Positions 1 through 8,020 of a stretch of 23,772 nt of DNA are shown here, piece by piece. Both the position numbers and the translations under genes were made by a program. Under the pieces are notes generated by a model. The model was not told the DNA's origin, ran no database searches, and worked only from the letters and a program-made list of their open reading frames with translations. The first letter of the stretch is position 1. The number at the start of each line of letters is the position of its first letter. Source of the stretch: a virus; the IMG/VR virus record IMGVR_UViG_3300021961_007444, positions 1 through 23,772 of that record; one strand, 5' to 3'.

Positions 1-616
1 CCATCATGGCTTCAGTTTTATCATAATAACTGGCTCTGATAGGTTGATGTATCATAGCACAATGAACTACATTTGCTGGGCATTGAAATAGGTCATAAAA
101 AGTTTTATCGATACCCCATGCAATTTGTAATGGCCAATGAGAAATGAATTCCATTAGAAACTTAAATTTATCTAATGTGAAAAATGGAGAACCCATTTCA
201 ATAAAATTAGTCTCAGAAAAATGACAATTCGGATCATGTCTAAGACACTCATAGATCAAACTAGAATCATGAGGCATAGAAAGTTGCCAATACTGAAAAT
301 TCAAATTCTGCGCTAGAAGCAATCCTGTATTAAAATCTTTATAACCAGTAATCAAGTCATCATCGACGCAACCGATATATTTGTATTTGTCAATCGGGAA
401 AGTCTTTGCTACTTCTTGGATGATTTGCCATTTGTGTCCCTTCATTCTCAAGATATGATCATAAGAACCAGGTTCTGGCTCAAAGTCATTATATACTACA
501 ACGAGAGTTTCGTAAAGTCTTTCATTTTTTGTCCAGCGCCAGTGTTCTTCTTCAGACCATCTAGCATCATGAGGCATTTCCATACCAACAGGACATATAA
601 TCAAATTGTCTGCCAT
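1..616 (-). CDS. DUF707-like putative glycosyltransferase (partial, runs off the left edge)
   Basis: The frame is open from an ATG at 616 to the window edge with no stop, giving about 205 residues of an incomplete protein. Seen: an acidic IGCVDDD patch about 95 residues in, a later run containing GSPFF, then WGIDKTF, then a His/Ile-rich tail (VVHCAMIHQPI). This order (DDD-type motif, a G-x-P-F strand, W-G-x-D, then H) resembles the DUF707 family, which is related to nucleotide-sugar transferases; that match is from memory of the family pattern. A good ribosome site (AAAGG, six bases before ATG) sets the start, and the gene begins two bases after the stop of its upstream neighbour. It is the last visible gene of the sugar cassette. 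Its role, probably glycan transfer, is inferred, and acceptor and donor are unknown. Confidence 0.6.
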   Translation of the reverse strand, partial: MADNLIICPVGMEMPHDARWSEEEHWRWTKNERLYETLVVVYNDFEPEPGSYDHILRMKGHKWQIIQEVAKTFPIDKYKYIGCVDDDLITGYKDFNTGLLLAQNLNFQYWQLSMPHDSSLIYECLRHDPNCHFSETNFIEMGSPFFTLDKFKFLMEFISHWPLQIAWGIDKTFYDLFQCPANVVHCAMIHQPIRASYYDKTEAMM

Positions 617-618
617 AA

Positions 619-1326
619 TTAACCTTTATATGGTTCAAATTTCGCTCTCACTTCTGGATGAAAGCATGGGTGATCGGGCACATTCGGTCTACAGAGAGTA
701 TAGAATGTGTTTACATTACTTATTTCGTTTATTGTTGAGATAAAATTAAGATTTTCTTTATTAGTATGTTTTATGAGAAAGTTTATAATACCATGAGTAT
801 CTGGATATGCAGTACCTCTAGGCCATCCGTATGTTTCTCTCATAGAGTTTTTCATCACCCCACTAAAAGAATGATTCCAGATATAGAAACAATCACATAC
901 AAATAGATGAGATTTCCACCAAATAGGATCTTCAGGAAATAAAAAATTAATTTTATTAAAATCTATACTTTTTTCTTGAGCAATCTTTTTACTGAAATGA
1001 ATATCGAATCGGGTAAAAACTACAGCATCTAATTCTTCTCCCTGAATAGCATCGTGAAGTTTAGATTTAGCAGTAAATGCATCGGATTTAGAAAAGTCTG
1101 AAAATACTGTGACTTTCGGTTTGACCATATCAAAAAATTCTTCTTCAACTTTTTTATCATCGAACGGATATGTTGAGGCATAATTTATAGCCTCATATCC
1201 TTGGTCTACAAAAGGTTGAATCAGCATCGTTTGAATATTATTCCAACAATGACGAAAATCCCTAGAATACCCAGTTTTCTTATCGATGCCCTGGGTTATA
1301 CCATAAAAAGCAAAACCTAATTTCAT
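619..1326 (-). CDS. Hypothetical protein, glycosyltransferase-like, in sugar cassette
   Basis: A 235-residue protein whose ATG overlaps the stop of the methyltransferase gene (ATGA), so translation is probably coupled. I do not recognise a precise family. It opens with a short beta-strand-like segment (KLGFAFYGITQG), has a middle AVVFTRFDIHF strand with an R-F-D core, and is rich in aromatic residues (PIWWKSHLFVCDCFYIW). An R-x-D following a hydrophobic strand is often seen in GT-A-fold sugar transferases from mixed polysaccharide loci, so a transferase role is plausible, mainly from its neighbours. No signal peptide or membrane segment is visible. It could instead be an enzyme that recognises or modifies a sugar acceptor. 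Confidence 0.6.
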   Translation of the reverse strand: MKLGFAFYGITQGIDKKTGYSRDFRHCWNNIQTMLIQPFVDQGYEAINYASTYPFDDKKVEEEFFDMVKPKVTVFSDFSKSDAFTAKSKLHDAIQGEELDAVVFTRFDIHFSKKIAQEKSIDFNKINFLFPEDPIWWKSHLFVCDCFYIWNHSFSGVMKNSMRETYGWPRGTAYPDTHGIINFLIKHTNKENLNFISTINEISNVNTFYTLCRPNVPDHPCFHPEVRAKFEPYKG

Positions 1327-2522
1327 TCAGTTTTCTGCTCAGGAAAGTATTTCACAAAAGTGTCTTGATTATTTGGTCGAATGCTTTTAATCTTTCGTTT
1401 CATCTCTTCATAGAAATTCCATGCAAGAGGAATAAAACAAATATCCTCATCTTTATATTCATAAAGAGCATCCATACCTTTAATCGGAACAGAACTGCCA
1501 GGAGTATACAGACCTTGCTTCAAAGGATTTTCATCAATAATCAAATCTGGTGCTTCTTTTGCAAAATTCAAAAGTGTATTACCTTTTGCTGGTGCGCCAA
1601 GTCCGACAACCTTAACACCAAGTCTTTTGTATGCTCGAATCATACCTGCAACATATTCAGCTACCATAAGACACTTTTTGGTGTAATCTTCATAGGTTTT
1701 GTCTGTGTATAAACCTTTTTTCTGTTCAATAGAAATAAGATTTTCAATAGTTTTTGGTGCTTTATTAAACTTTGAGATAATGAAAATATAACTTGTACCA
1801 TGAACAGGAGATTTTACTACATCAATCAAGTTTAGGCCAGCACGTTTACAGAGTGCATCGATAGATTTGATATTATAGAAAGAAAGGTGTTCATGATAAA
1901 TTGTATCAAATTCACCATTCAAAATCATATCCGCTTGGGATGTCGTAGCAAATAACAGACTGTCTTTGTGCATCGTCTCCTTGATATTCTGGAGTAATTC
2001 GAGTTGGTTGAAGTTGTGTGCGAATGCGTTTTGACATACGATGACATCGAATTTTTCTTGGAATTCTTTTCCCGTAAAGTACCCGCAGACGATTTTGTGC
2101 CTTTGGGACGAAGTAGCATACAAGTTTTCCGCTGGATCAACGCCATAAGTTTCTGCTCCGTAATCTTGGAAGTAATTGAGTTGACTACCATCATTACAAC
2201 CAATATCGAGAACAGTTCGCGGCTTTGTACCATATTTTTCCGCTGCGAATTGAGCAAACCAATCAAAATATTCTAGCTGAGACTTTGCTGTACCAGAAAC
2301 ATATAGGTAATCTTTAAAAAGTAAATCTGGATTTACTCGGTGTGTCAACTGTACATGATAACAGTGTTTACACCGATTGATTGCAAGAGGATATTCCTCC
2401 TGAACTTCTTCTTTTGTTTTTTTAAATGAATTTGCTAGTGGCTGTTCATTTAAACTCAATGTCAAAAATAAATCTGAACTACCACAAGCAATACATTCTG
2501 TTATATGTTCACAATTATTCAT
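1323..2522 (-). CDS. SAM-dependent sugar C-methyltransferase (NovU/TylCIII-like)
   Basis: A 399-residue protein with the three-part layout of deoxysugar C-methyltransferases. First comes an N-terminal zinc-binding module with C10-x2-C13 and C51-x2-C54. Then a Rossmann SAM domain has motif I (VLDIGCNDGSQL, about 104-115). Last is a C-terminal Methyltransf_14-type domain containing GLGAPAKGNTLLN. Proteins with this layout methylate a ring carbon of 4-keto-6-deoxy nucleotide sugars. The upstream gene encodes a 4,6-dehydratase that would make exactly that type of substrate. I chose the ATG at 2522 because it makes an ATGA overlap with the dehydratase stop; an in-frame codon 12 bases upstream would add MARR inside the neighbour and is less likely. 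The family call is strong, the exact sugar is not known. Confidence 0.88.
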   Translation of the reverse strand: MNNCEHITECIACGSSDLFLTLSLNEQPLANSFKKTKEEVQEEYPLAINRCKHCYHVQLTHRVNPDLLFKDYLYVSGTAKSQLEYFDWFAQFAAEKYGTKPRTVLDIGCNDGSQLNYFQDYGAETYGVDPAENLYATSSQRHKIVCGYFTGKEFQEKFDVIVCQNAFAHNFNQLELLQNIKETMHKDSLLFATTSQADMILNGEFDTIYHEHLSFYNIKSIDALCKRAGLNLIDVVKSPVHGTSYIFIISKFNKAPKTIENLISIEQKKGLYTDKTYEDYTKKCLMVAEYVAGMIRAYKRLGVKVVGLGAPAKGNTLLNFAKEAPDLIIDENPLKQGLYTPGSSVPIKGMDALYEYKDEDICFIPLAWNFYEEMKRKIKSIRPNNQDTFVKYFPEQKTE

Positions 2523-3553
2523 GCGTCTAGCCACCTTCTATTCTGAAGATACCAATCGCTCACTTGTTTAATTCTTTCACTAAAAGCAATCGTTGGTTCC
2601 CAACCTAATGACCTCATCAAATCTCCACTCAAAGCATAACGAAGATCATGACCAGGCCTACTCGAATGAAAATCAATCATTTCATAAACTAATTGTTTAT
2701 TTTGTGCTTGAGCGATAAGTTTGGCTAATGTAAGATTATCTACTTCTTCTTTACCAACAATATTGAATTTAGCACACTTCGCACCACCATAATCAGGAGC
2801 GACTTTTGGTTTGTTAATCAAGAGAAATAGAAGGGCTTCAGCAACATCTTGTGCATGAATATAAAAACGACTTCCTGCATGAGTCTTCGTATGATCGGAA
2901 TGAATCCAAATTTTTTCACCTAAATCGACTTTCTTAATACAAAGAGGAATAAACTTCTCAGGAGTTTGACGTTCACCAAATACATTCATAGTATGGGTGA
3001 TCATCATAGGAATTTTGTATGTGTTTTCATATGCAACACACAATTCTTCCGCTCCTGCTTTTGATGCAGAATAAGGATTTGTAGAGTTATATCTCGCTCG
3101 TTCATCATATGAAACTCCTGGTGGCGCGGCACCAAAAATTTCATCTGTACTGAAATATAGGAAAGTATCGAGTCTATCGAGCCTTCGAGTATACTCTAGT
3201 AAATGTGCAGTACCGATAGTATTATCAAAAATAAATTCCATCGGATGAGTAATAGACCTATCAACATGCGAAGATGCTGCAAGATGAAGAATAATATCTG
3301 GTGTTCCAAACTTATGCATAAAGTTTTGAACTAGAGGATTAATCTCCGCTTTCAAATCATGAAATACGACATTCACTCTTTTCTTGGTTTCTTTGTCATA
3401 ATTCTCAAGAATTTCGTGAAGTCTATTCAAGTTGCCTGAAAAATCTAGTCTATCTAAGGTAGTAATTTTCCAGTCTGTTTTCTTAATTAACAATTCGATA
3501 ACATGGTGTGCAATGAATCCTGCTCCACCAGTAATTAATACATGCTTACTCAT
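2519..3553 (-). CDS. NAD-dependent nucleotide-sugar 4,6-dehydratase/epimerase (RmlB-like)
   Basis: A 344-residue extended short-chain dehydrogenase. Seen: the NAD-binding GGAGFI motif at about 9-14, the STDEIFG strand that carries the Thr-Asp-Glu set typical of dTDP-glucose and related 4,6-dehydratases, and the catalytic Y-x3-K in NPYSASKAG. The MNVFGERQ/EKFIP segment fits the substrate-binding half of the family. Length matches RmlB-type enzymes. The ATG at 3553 is preferred over a codon 24 bases upstream because AGGAG lies eight bases before it; it overlaps the end of the upstream gene by eight bases. The product would be a 4-keto-6-deoxy sugar nucleotide, fitting the C-methyltransferase encoded next. 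Whether the nucleotide is dTDP, GDP or CDP cannot be told from motifs alone. Confidence 0.88.
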   Translation of the reverse strand: MSKHVLITGGAGFIAHHVIELLIKKTDWKITTLDRLDFSGNLNRLHEILENYDKETKKRVNVVFHDLKAEINPLVQNFMHKFGTPDIILHLAASSHVDRSITHPMEFIFDNTIGTAHLLEYTRRLDRLDTFLYFSTDEIFGAAPPGVSYDERARYNSTNPYSASKAGAEELCVAYENTYKIPMMITHTMNVFGERQTPEKFIPLCIKKVDLGEKIWIHSDHTKTHAGSRFYIHAQDVAEALLFLLINKPKVAPDYGGAKCAKFNIVGKEEVDNLTLAKLIAQAQNKQLVYEMIDFHSSRPGHDLRYALSGDLMRSLGWEPTIAFSERIKQVSDWYLQNRRWLDA

Positions 3554-4232
3554 TAATAATATCTCCTGTTGGTGCAATCACACCTTCTAAACCAATAGGT
3601 TTCACTTCAACCCACTTATGCATATGTAGATTCTTATAATACGAATGTTCAACATCAATATTATATTGAACACAAGTATTAAAAATAATTGGTAGTTTAG
3701 ACTGAAACGTATCGAACAAAGAAGAGTCCATATGCCACAATCTCAATTCAAATATCCTATCAACACCAGCCTCTTCTTGTTTTTCTTTTGACATCCAAGA
3801 ATTAACTGTAGGTAAAAATACAAATGAATCTTTAAAGTCCTCTCTATTCAAAACAAAATTATCATTCAGTTCATATCTGCCTGATACTTTATAAATTCTT
3901 TTACATTCTACTCTATTTTTGGAGTAATAGTCAAGAGCAATAATAAAACTCATTGTCTCGGCTAAACTTCTCAAACCAACTTCCGAAAAATACCTAACTT
4001 GTGCATTATCTCCGGTATAAAAAAAAGTTACACCCATAAGACCAATCATACCAATATATTCACTTTTCGGTAATTCATAGGATGCATCAAATAAAATAAT
4101 CTTACTATTAGGGCAATATTTTTGTATCGACTTAATAGTTTTTACTGTTTGCTCATATCTTTCATCGTTATTGAAAACTGAAAGTTGTTTTACATTCAGA
4201 GCAGAACTTATGAAAAAGACTCCATCAACCAT
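3546..4232 (-). CDS. Hypothetical protein, possible glycosyltransferase, in sugar cassette
   Basis: A 228-residue protein starting at an ATG with GAGG six bases before it and overlapping the previous gene by eight bases. It shows alternating strands and helices (GVFFISSALNV, SKIILFDASYELP) and the motif RIYKVSGRYELN near the middle. K-x-S-G-R-Y is a pattern I associate with uncharacterised transferases of polysaccharide clusters, where the segment lies near the sugar-nucleotide site. There is no clean D-x-D, and I cannot place it in a named family. Neighbours on both sides handle sugars, so a role in glycan assembly is inferred. It is cytoplasmic as far as can be seen, with no signal peptide or membrane helix. 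Confidence 0.6.
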   Translation of the reverse strand: MVDGVFFISSALNVKQLSVFNNDERYEQTVKTIKSIQKYCPNSKIILFDASYELPKSEYIGMIGLMGVTFFYTGDNAQVRYFSEVGLRSLAETMSFIIALDYYSKNRVECKRIYKVSGRYELNDNFVLNREDFKDSFVFLPTVNSWMSKEKQEEAGVDRIFELRLWHMDSSLFDTFQSKLPIIFNTCVQYNIDVEHSYYKNLHMHKWVEVKPIGLEGVIAPTGDIINE

Positions 4233-5067
4233 ATTTTGCCTCTATAACTTTTCGCCATTCTGGTACTCTATCATACTGGTGAACAATAGTAAACTCTTTT
4301 CCTTCAGAAGTAGTAACTTTGCCGTCAATCATCTTAGGTTCTGCTTCTAAAAGAAATGGTCTGAACTGTTCAATTTTTGATGGGTCTGCTGTTGTACCTA
4401 ATTGTGAAGCCCATCCATCTTCAGAATTCATATACAAACTTGTGCTGCGATATGGTTCTTGAGATATCATGAAGTTAAATGTTGATTGATCACAAATAGG
4501 AATCGGGCGATTGATTGCAGCGGTAAAGATATTGATTGTTAAATCTCGAATAGCATATCCACGACCAGCCAAAACGCCTACATTATAAATTGTATTGTGT
4601 TTAAACTTATCATAGATGTATTGTCCATAGGTTTCAAGTAAGTTTTGATTGCCCCATGGTTCATCTTTATATCTCATGCTTTCAGATGCAAAGAGATAAT
4701 CTTTATCGGAACTATTAAGAAGTTCTTCAACATGTGGAATGGGATTTTTTTGAAAGACGACATCTTTAACATCGGTAGTAATTACAAATCTGTAATCATT
4801 CCGAGAAAGATGATCATAGATGTGAATAAATCTTTCGACATGAACAGGAATTCTTCCATGTTCATATACTAGGTCACCATTTTCATTCTGACCAAAACCG
4901 ATAACTTTAAAGCCGGAATCAATAACTCTTTTTACGGTTTCAATATCACAATTCATCAGAACCAAAACTTTTTCACCTTCGAATCCGCTTTGGTTGATTG
5001 AATTCACCCAATACTTCAATACATTCCAATTATATCCGGTGCTTGCACCAATTATCAAATCATTCAT
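4225..5067 (-). CDS. Putative GT-A-type glycosyltransferase
   Basis: A 280-residue protein. The N-terminus (LIIGASTGYNWNVLKYWVNS) resembles the first strand of transferases that begin by finding a donor pocket. The TTDVKDVVFQKNP segment, about 95 residues in, gives D-x3-D after a strand, the pattern of metal- and nucleotide-binding in DUF616/DUF1647-like GT-A proteins. Later features are YNVGVLAGRG, CDQSTFN and the C-terminal VHQYDRVPEW, where the His could complete metal binding. AAGGAG seven bases before the ATG gives a strong start. It is the first gene of the left sugar cassette, following a 30-base gap after the late cassette. Donor and acceptor are not identifiable; a virion or host-surface glycan is the natural guess. 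Confidence 0.72.
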   Translation of the reverse strand: MNDLIIGASTGYNWNVLKYWVNSINQSGFEGEKVLVLMNCDIETVKRVIDSGFKVIGFGQNENGDLVYEHGRIPVHVERFIHIYDHLSRNDYRFVITTDVKDVVFQKNPIPHVEELLNSSDKDYLFASESMRYKDEPWGNQNLLETYGQYIYDKFKHNTIYNVGVLAGRGYAIRDLTINIFTAAINRPIPICDQSTFNFMISQEPYRSTSLYMNSEDGWASQLGTTADPSKIEQFRPFLLEAEPKMIDGKVTTSEGKEFTIVHQYDRVPEWRKVIEAKYG

Positions 5068-5097
5068 AACAAATCTCCTTAAAATTATATAGTCATA

Positions 5098-5409
5098 CTA
5101 TTGACCAGGTGTATCCTTTTTATACTTGTTTGCCAAGTGTTTTGTTCCCCATTGTCCAGCTCCAGCGACAGGTAAAATATCTGGATTGGGAGACTTCTTT
5201 TCTTCATGTACACTTTTATGTAGTGTTGCTCCAGTTACTCTCTGGACAACATCCCATGCCTGTTTGTGTCTTTTATTCTTAACGTGATCATCAAATTCAT
5301 TACGTTCTTTTTGATTCGCTTTCTTTTTGAATTTGATTAGTTCCATAATACCTATATTTCCCGCATATGCAGCTTCATGTAGTATATTGAACTGTTTAAA
5401 ATTTAACAC
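5098..5409 (-). CDS. Small putative capsid-targeted internal protein (GTG start)
   Basis: A 103-residue basic protein, not assignable to a function. The start is GTG at 5409 with GAGG five bases upstream; the overlapping ATG at 5411 meets a stop after two codons. The N-terminus reads MLNFKQFNILHE followed by AAYAGN. This resembles the T4 capsid-targeting peptide of internal proteins (MKTYQEFIAE then A), which gp21 protease cuts after a Leu/Ile-x-Glu. Here L-H-E followed by A satisfies that rule. The rest is Lys/Arg-rich with an amphipathic helix (NKRHKQAWDVVQRVTG) and a Gly/Pro/Lys-rich tail, as expected for a DNA-associated internal protein. It is last in the late cassette. The targeting role is inference from motif and context. 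Confidence 0.72.
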   Translation of the reverse strand: MLNFKQFNILHEAAYAGNIGIMELIKFKKKANQKERNEFDDHVKNKRHKQAWDVVQRVTGATLHKSVHEEKKSPNPDILPVAGAGQWGTKHLANKYKKDTPGQ

Positions 5410-5410
5410 A

Positions 5411-5692
5411 TTAGCCTCTAGTCAAATTAAGTATTTTTTGTATCTGTGTTTCTAATGTCTGTTTTCTATTAGGCCACTTAATCACAGGCTGATCGGCAGT
5501 TTTCAGTAACTTAGTTAGAAAAGGTAAAATTAATTTTTCAACTTGTTCAAGTCTTTGTTTATACTCTTCAACTGTTTCATCTTTTTCCGCAATTACAGAT
5601 TCATAATCGGCATCATCTTCTGCGGTGAAACCAAAGTCATCATCACCATATTCTTCCATTATTTTGCTGATATCAAATTTCTTTTCCATCAT
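5411..5692 (-). CDS. Conserved small acidic phage protein, function unknown
   Basis: A 93-residue protein with a very acidic N-terminal part (EEYGDDDFGFTAEDDADYE) followed by a predicted coiled-coil-like helix (TVEEYKQRLEQVEKLILPF) and a short KWPNR segment. The DFGF-then-helix-then-WPNR layout is one I associate with uncharacterised small proteins of marine T4-like phages. Two adjacent ATGs occur at 5692 and 5689: the first overlaps the upstream stop as ATGA, the second as TGATG, and I cannot choose between them. The gene sits between the two proteins with capsid-targeting-like leaders but has no such leader itself. An acidic, helical protein could act as a partner or scaffold-type factor for its basic neighbours, which is only a suggestion. 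Confidence 0.75.
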   Translation of the reverse strand: MMEKKFDISKIMEEYGDDDFGFTAEDDADYESVIAEKDETVEEYKQRLEQVEKLILPFLTKLLKTADQPVIKWPNRKQTLETQIQKILNLTRG

Positions 5693-6921
5693 TTATTCCA
5701 ATTCTTTTGTGCTGTGAAATTCTGTAGACTAAATTCCAATCTATCAACTAGTTTTACAGCATTACCTTTGAGTTTATCCACTGCTACGAAACCTTCTGGA
5801 TTAGTAATTCTAAAACCATTTTCAGTTCTCATGAAAGTATTAGTAACTTGTTTCATTTGTTGCAATTTAGCAATAATCATATTCTTAGCTTCAACAAATA
5901 AATTTTGTAGATCAAATATTGCTTTCAAATCTGTAGTATTTGCTCTATAAAATCTCATCAATTCATTTTTTTCTTCTTGTCTTTTCTTTCTAGTGTCTTC
6001 TCTTTTCGCAGATAAAATTTCTTTATTTAATCTATCTTCTATCCATTTTAGTAATTCTACAGTATGAGATGTAGTATTGGTAATCTTTTTACCTTCCTTA
6101 ACTTTAGAATTATTGAACGTCTTTATTTGTAATTGAATTAAATCTGATGTGGATATTCTATTCAAAGTCATAGAATTCATTCTCTGAAATATTACTCCAG
6201 CTTCCGATAATATTTTATTGAGTTTTTTAGTTTCATCTTCAGTAAAAGTTGCTGTACCTGATGCATCAACAAAGTATGCATCTCGGAACCAAACATCTTT
6301 TGTTCGTTTTAAATTATTAATATCAATATTAAAAGATGATTTTAAATCTTGAATAGTTTGTCCAGTGTATGATGTATGAAATACGATACCCATTTCGGCT
6401 GCCAATATGCTTTTTGCTAAAGAAGAATCGGCAGGAACTGCATATACAATTGTATTAGGTTGAAAAAGTATATAATCAGTACCATCAATTGTTTCTCTTT
6501 GAATGTCACCCTTAGTAAACATCATATCACCCTGAAGGACTCCTTGAATGCCGAGTTTAGGTAGATATCTAAGTGCGACTTTTAGCTTTGCATTCAAACC
6601 TTCGCCTGTATGGTTTTTATCAATATCTTCTTCAGTATAATTTAATTTACTATCGACATTGAATATTCCTTTAGTTGCAACAAAAAACTTTCCATTCTCT
6701 GGATTAATTCCAGCAAAAACGGCAGGTGCTCCATCCCATTTTGTGGTCACATTAACTTTATTATTACTGTGACCTGCTAACATATCCCTAAGAGAACGGA
6801 GAAAATTTATTGCATCTCTAGCACCAGAAACGCCTCGATTAATTATCTCATCCTCGATATGTTCTAAGTGAACATTCTTTCCTTCTTTTTTACCTTCAGT
6901 TATAAATTGCTTAAAGTTCAT
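5689..6921 (-). CDS. Ligase-like (nucleotidyltransferase motif) protein with capsid-targeting-like leader
   Basis: A 410-residue protein. It begins MNFKQFITE then GKKEG, which matches the T4 prohead-targeting peptide and cut rule (Ile-x-Glu before a small residue). About 65 residues in is TTKWDGAPAVFAG: K-x-D-G is motif I of ATP- or NAD-dependent DNA and RNA ligases and capping enzymes, the Lys being the site that takes AMP. FVATKGIFN and VLQGDMMF follow at spacings that could be motifs Ia and III, but a clear motif V (K-x-K) is not obvious. I recall this kind of protein being labelled DUF6267 in marine phages, without a proven activity. The C-terminal half is a charged helical region (KREDTRKKRQEEKNELMRF). 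It is coupled to the upstream gene by ATGA and expressed from the late promoter at 8021-8028. Enzyme activity and packaging are both inferred. Confidence 0.78.
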   Translation of the reverse strand: MNFKQFITEGKKEGKNVHLEHIEDEIINRGVSGARDAINFLRSLRDMLAGHSNNKVNVTTKWDGAPAVFAGINPENGKFFVATKGIFNVDSKLNYTEEDIDKNHTGEGLNAKLKVALRYLPKLGIQGVLQGDMMFTKGDIQRETIDGTDYILFQPNTIVYAVPADSSLAKSILAAEMGIVFHTSYTGQTIQDLKSSFNIDINNLKRTKDVWFRDAYFVDASGTATFTEDETKKLNKILSEAGVIFQRMNSMTLNRISTSDLIQLQIKTFNNSKVKEGKKITNTTSHTVELLKWIEDRLNKEILSAKREDTRKKRQEEKNELMRFYRANTTDLKAIFDLQNLFVEAKNMIIAKLQQMKQVTNTFMRTENGFRITNPEGFVAVDKLKGNAVKLVDRLEFSLQNFTAQKNWNK

Positions 6922-7997
6922 AATTGTATTCCTACTTTGTCTCGTACTCTATCGAATGCGGCTTTACTTCTAAAAGCAAAATTATCATGTGTAACTGTAT
7001 CTTCTGCTGGCACCATTGATTGCATAACAAACTGAGGTACTCCGTTTTTAATACCCATTTTTACTATATTCAAATCTTGAAAACAATGCTTCATGATATT
7101 ATCAAAATCAAATTGATTCGATGATATAAATTTAATAAAACCATATACTATATTAGTAGTAGTAAAAGAAGCTTTTCCTGTTTTTAATTTTTGTTTTTCT
7201 GATTGTGGAACTTTAGTAGAATCTAAAACGAACCTTGTGAGAAAGGTTGCATATGCTTCTGGTTTTGATAAATTAATTGAAGAGATTTGTTTATCTTTAT
7301 TTTTCTCTATAATTACAGAATCTTTCTTGAAATCTACACCAGCAAACATTTTCTTCAAATCTAGTGCTGATATATCGAAACCTCTAGCAGTAGCATTATT
7401 ATTAATCAATGATTCGAATGCTAATATTACACCTTCAAACATTCCGTGATCGGTTAATTTCTGTATTACCTCTAATTCTTTTTGATTATTTCGGAAAACA
7501 GGATCACCTTTCATTTTATTAATTCTTTCATGAATTAATTTAGGTGCTAGTGTATTTGAACCACCAGTTAATGCTTTAGAACTGAACCCATAATGATGTT
7601 TATTACTAATAAAAAAGTCAAAAACTTCATAATTCTGTCTAGTGGGAAAAACAACATTATCGACTTTATGACCTTTTAAATATTTGATTGCAAATAAAGG
7701 ACCTAAAATTTCACCGAAGTCTGTAATGATTTTCTTTTCTTCTATTTGTTTTCCGCTATTATTATATGTGTTTTCGACCTGTTGTTGATTTGCTGAACCT
7801 TCCATAAAATCAACTAGAGTTTTCAGATAAATTTTAGAAGGTTCTGAAATTCCTGCTACTTCTTCTATTTGTTTTTTGACTACCTTAGGGTATTCTCGGA
7901 TAGGAATAACCCAAAATTTATCATTTTTTGCTCTAACTAATTCCGAAATGTCCTGTGTCGGTAGTCTGGAAAACAAATCACCAGGTTGTAAAAGCAT
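6918..7997 (-). CDS. Putative PD-(D/E)XK-like nuclease, first gene of the late cassette
   Basis: A 359-residue protein with no family I can name surely. A nuclease-like pattern is visible in the N-terminal half: a helix with Glu (DFGEILGPLFAIKYL), then a strand ending in Asp (YEVFDFFIS), then about 12 residues later GFSSKALTGGS. The order E, D, S-x-K with 14 residues from Asp to Lys is that of restriction-type PD-(D/E)XK nucleases in which the second acid is Ser. The C-terminal half is helical, basic and unrecognised. The start at 7997 has CGGAG five bases before ATG, and that ribosome site is inside a small hairpin just after the late promoter. Translation is coupled to the next gene, the ligase-like protein. 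Nuclease function is an inference of moderate weakness; the gene itself is certain. Confidence 0.72.
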   Translation of the reverse strand: MLLQPGDLFSRLPTQDISELVRAKNDKFWVIPIREYPKVVKKQIEEVAGISEPSKIYLKTLVDFMEGSANQQQVENTYNNSGKQIEEKKIITDFGEILGPLFAIKYLKGHKVDNVVFPTRQNYEVFDFFISNKHHYGFSSKALTGGSNTLAPKLIHERINKMKGDPVFRNNQKELEVIQKLTDHGMFEGVILAFESLINNNATARGFDISALDLKKMFAGVDFKKDSVIIEKNKDKQISSINLSKPEAYATFLTRFVLDSTKVPQSEKQKLKTGKASFTTTNIVYGFIKFISSNQFDFDNIMKHCFQDLNIVKMGIKNGVPQFVMQSMVPAEDTVTHDNFAFRSKAAFDRVRDKVGIQL

Positions 7998-8004
7998 AGA
8001 ATCT

Positions 8005-8019
8005 CCGATATTTTATCGG
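8005..8019 (-). promoter_or_regulatory. Small hairpin covering the ribosome site of the nuclease-like gene
   Basis: CCGATA, a three-base AAA loop and TATCGG form a perfect 6-bp stem. The 3' arm takes in the GG of the CGGAG ribosome site for the gene starting at 7997. A transcript reading through from gp41 would carry both arms. A late transcript starting about six bases after TATAAATA would lack part of the 5' arm. Confidence 0.55.
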
Positions 8020-8020
8020 T

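Noticed and set aside
2523-2534. Extended start of the C-methyltransferase (four extra codons)
   Set aside because: The ATG at 2522 forms the ATGA overlap seen at many junctions here, while the extension has no supporting ribosome site.
5084-5091. TATATAAT before the first gene of the sugar cassette
   Set aside because: It contains a TATAAT -10 box but there is no -35 at a fitting distance, and it matches the late box TATAAATA at only about five of eight positions. Left as a possible weak promoter but not annotated.
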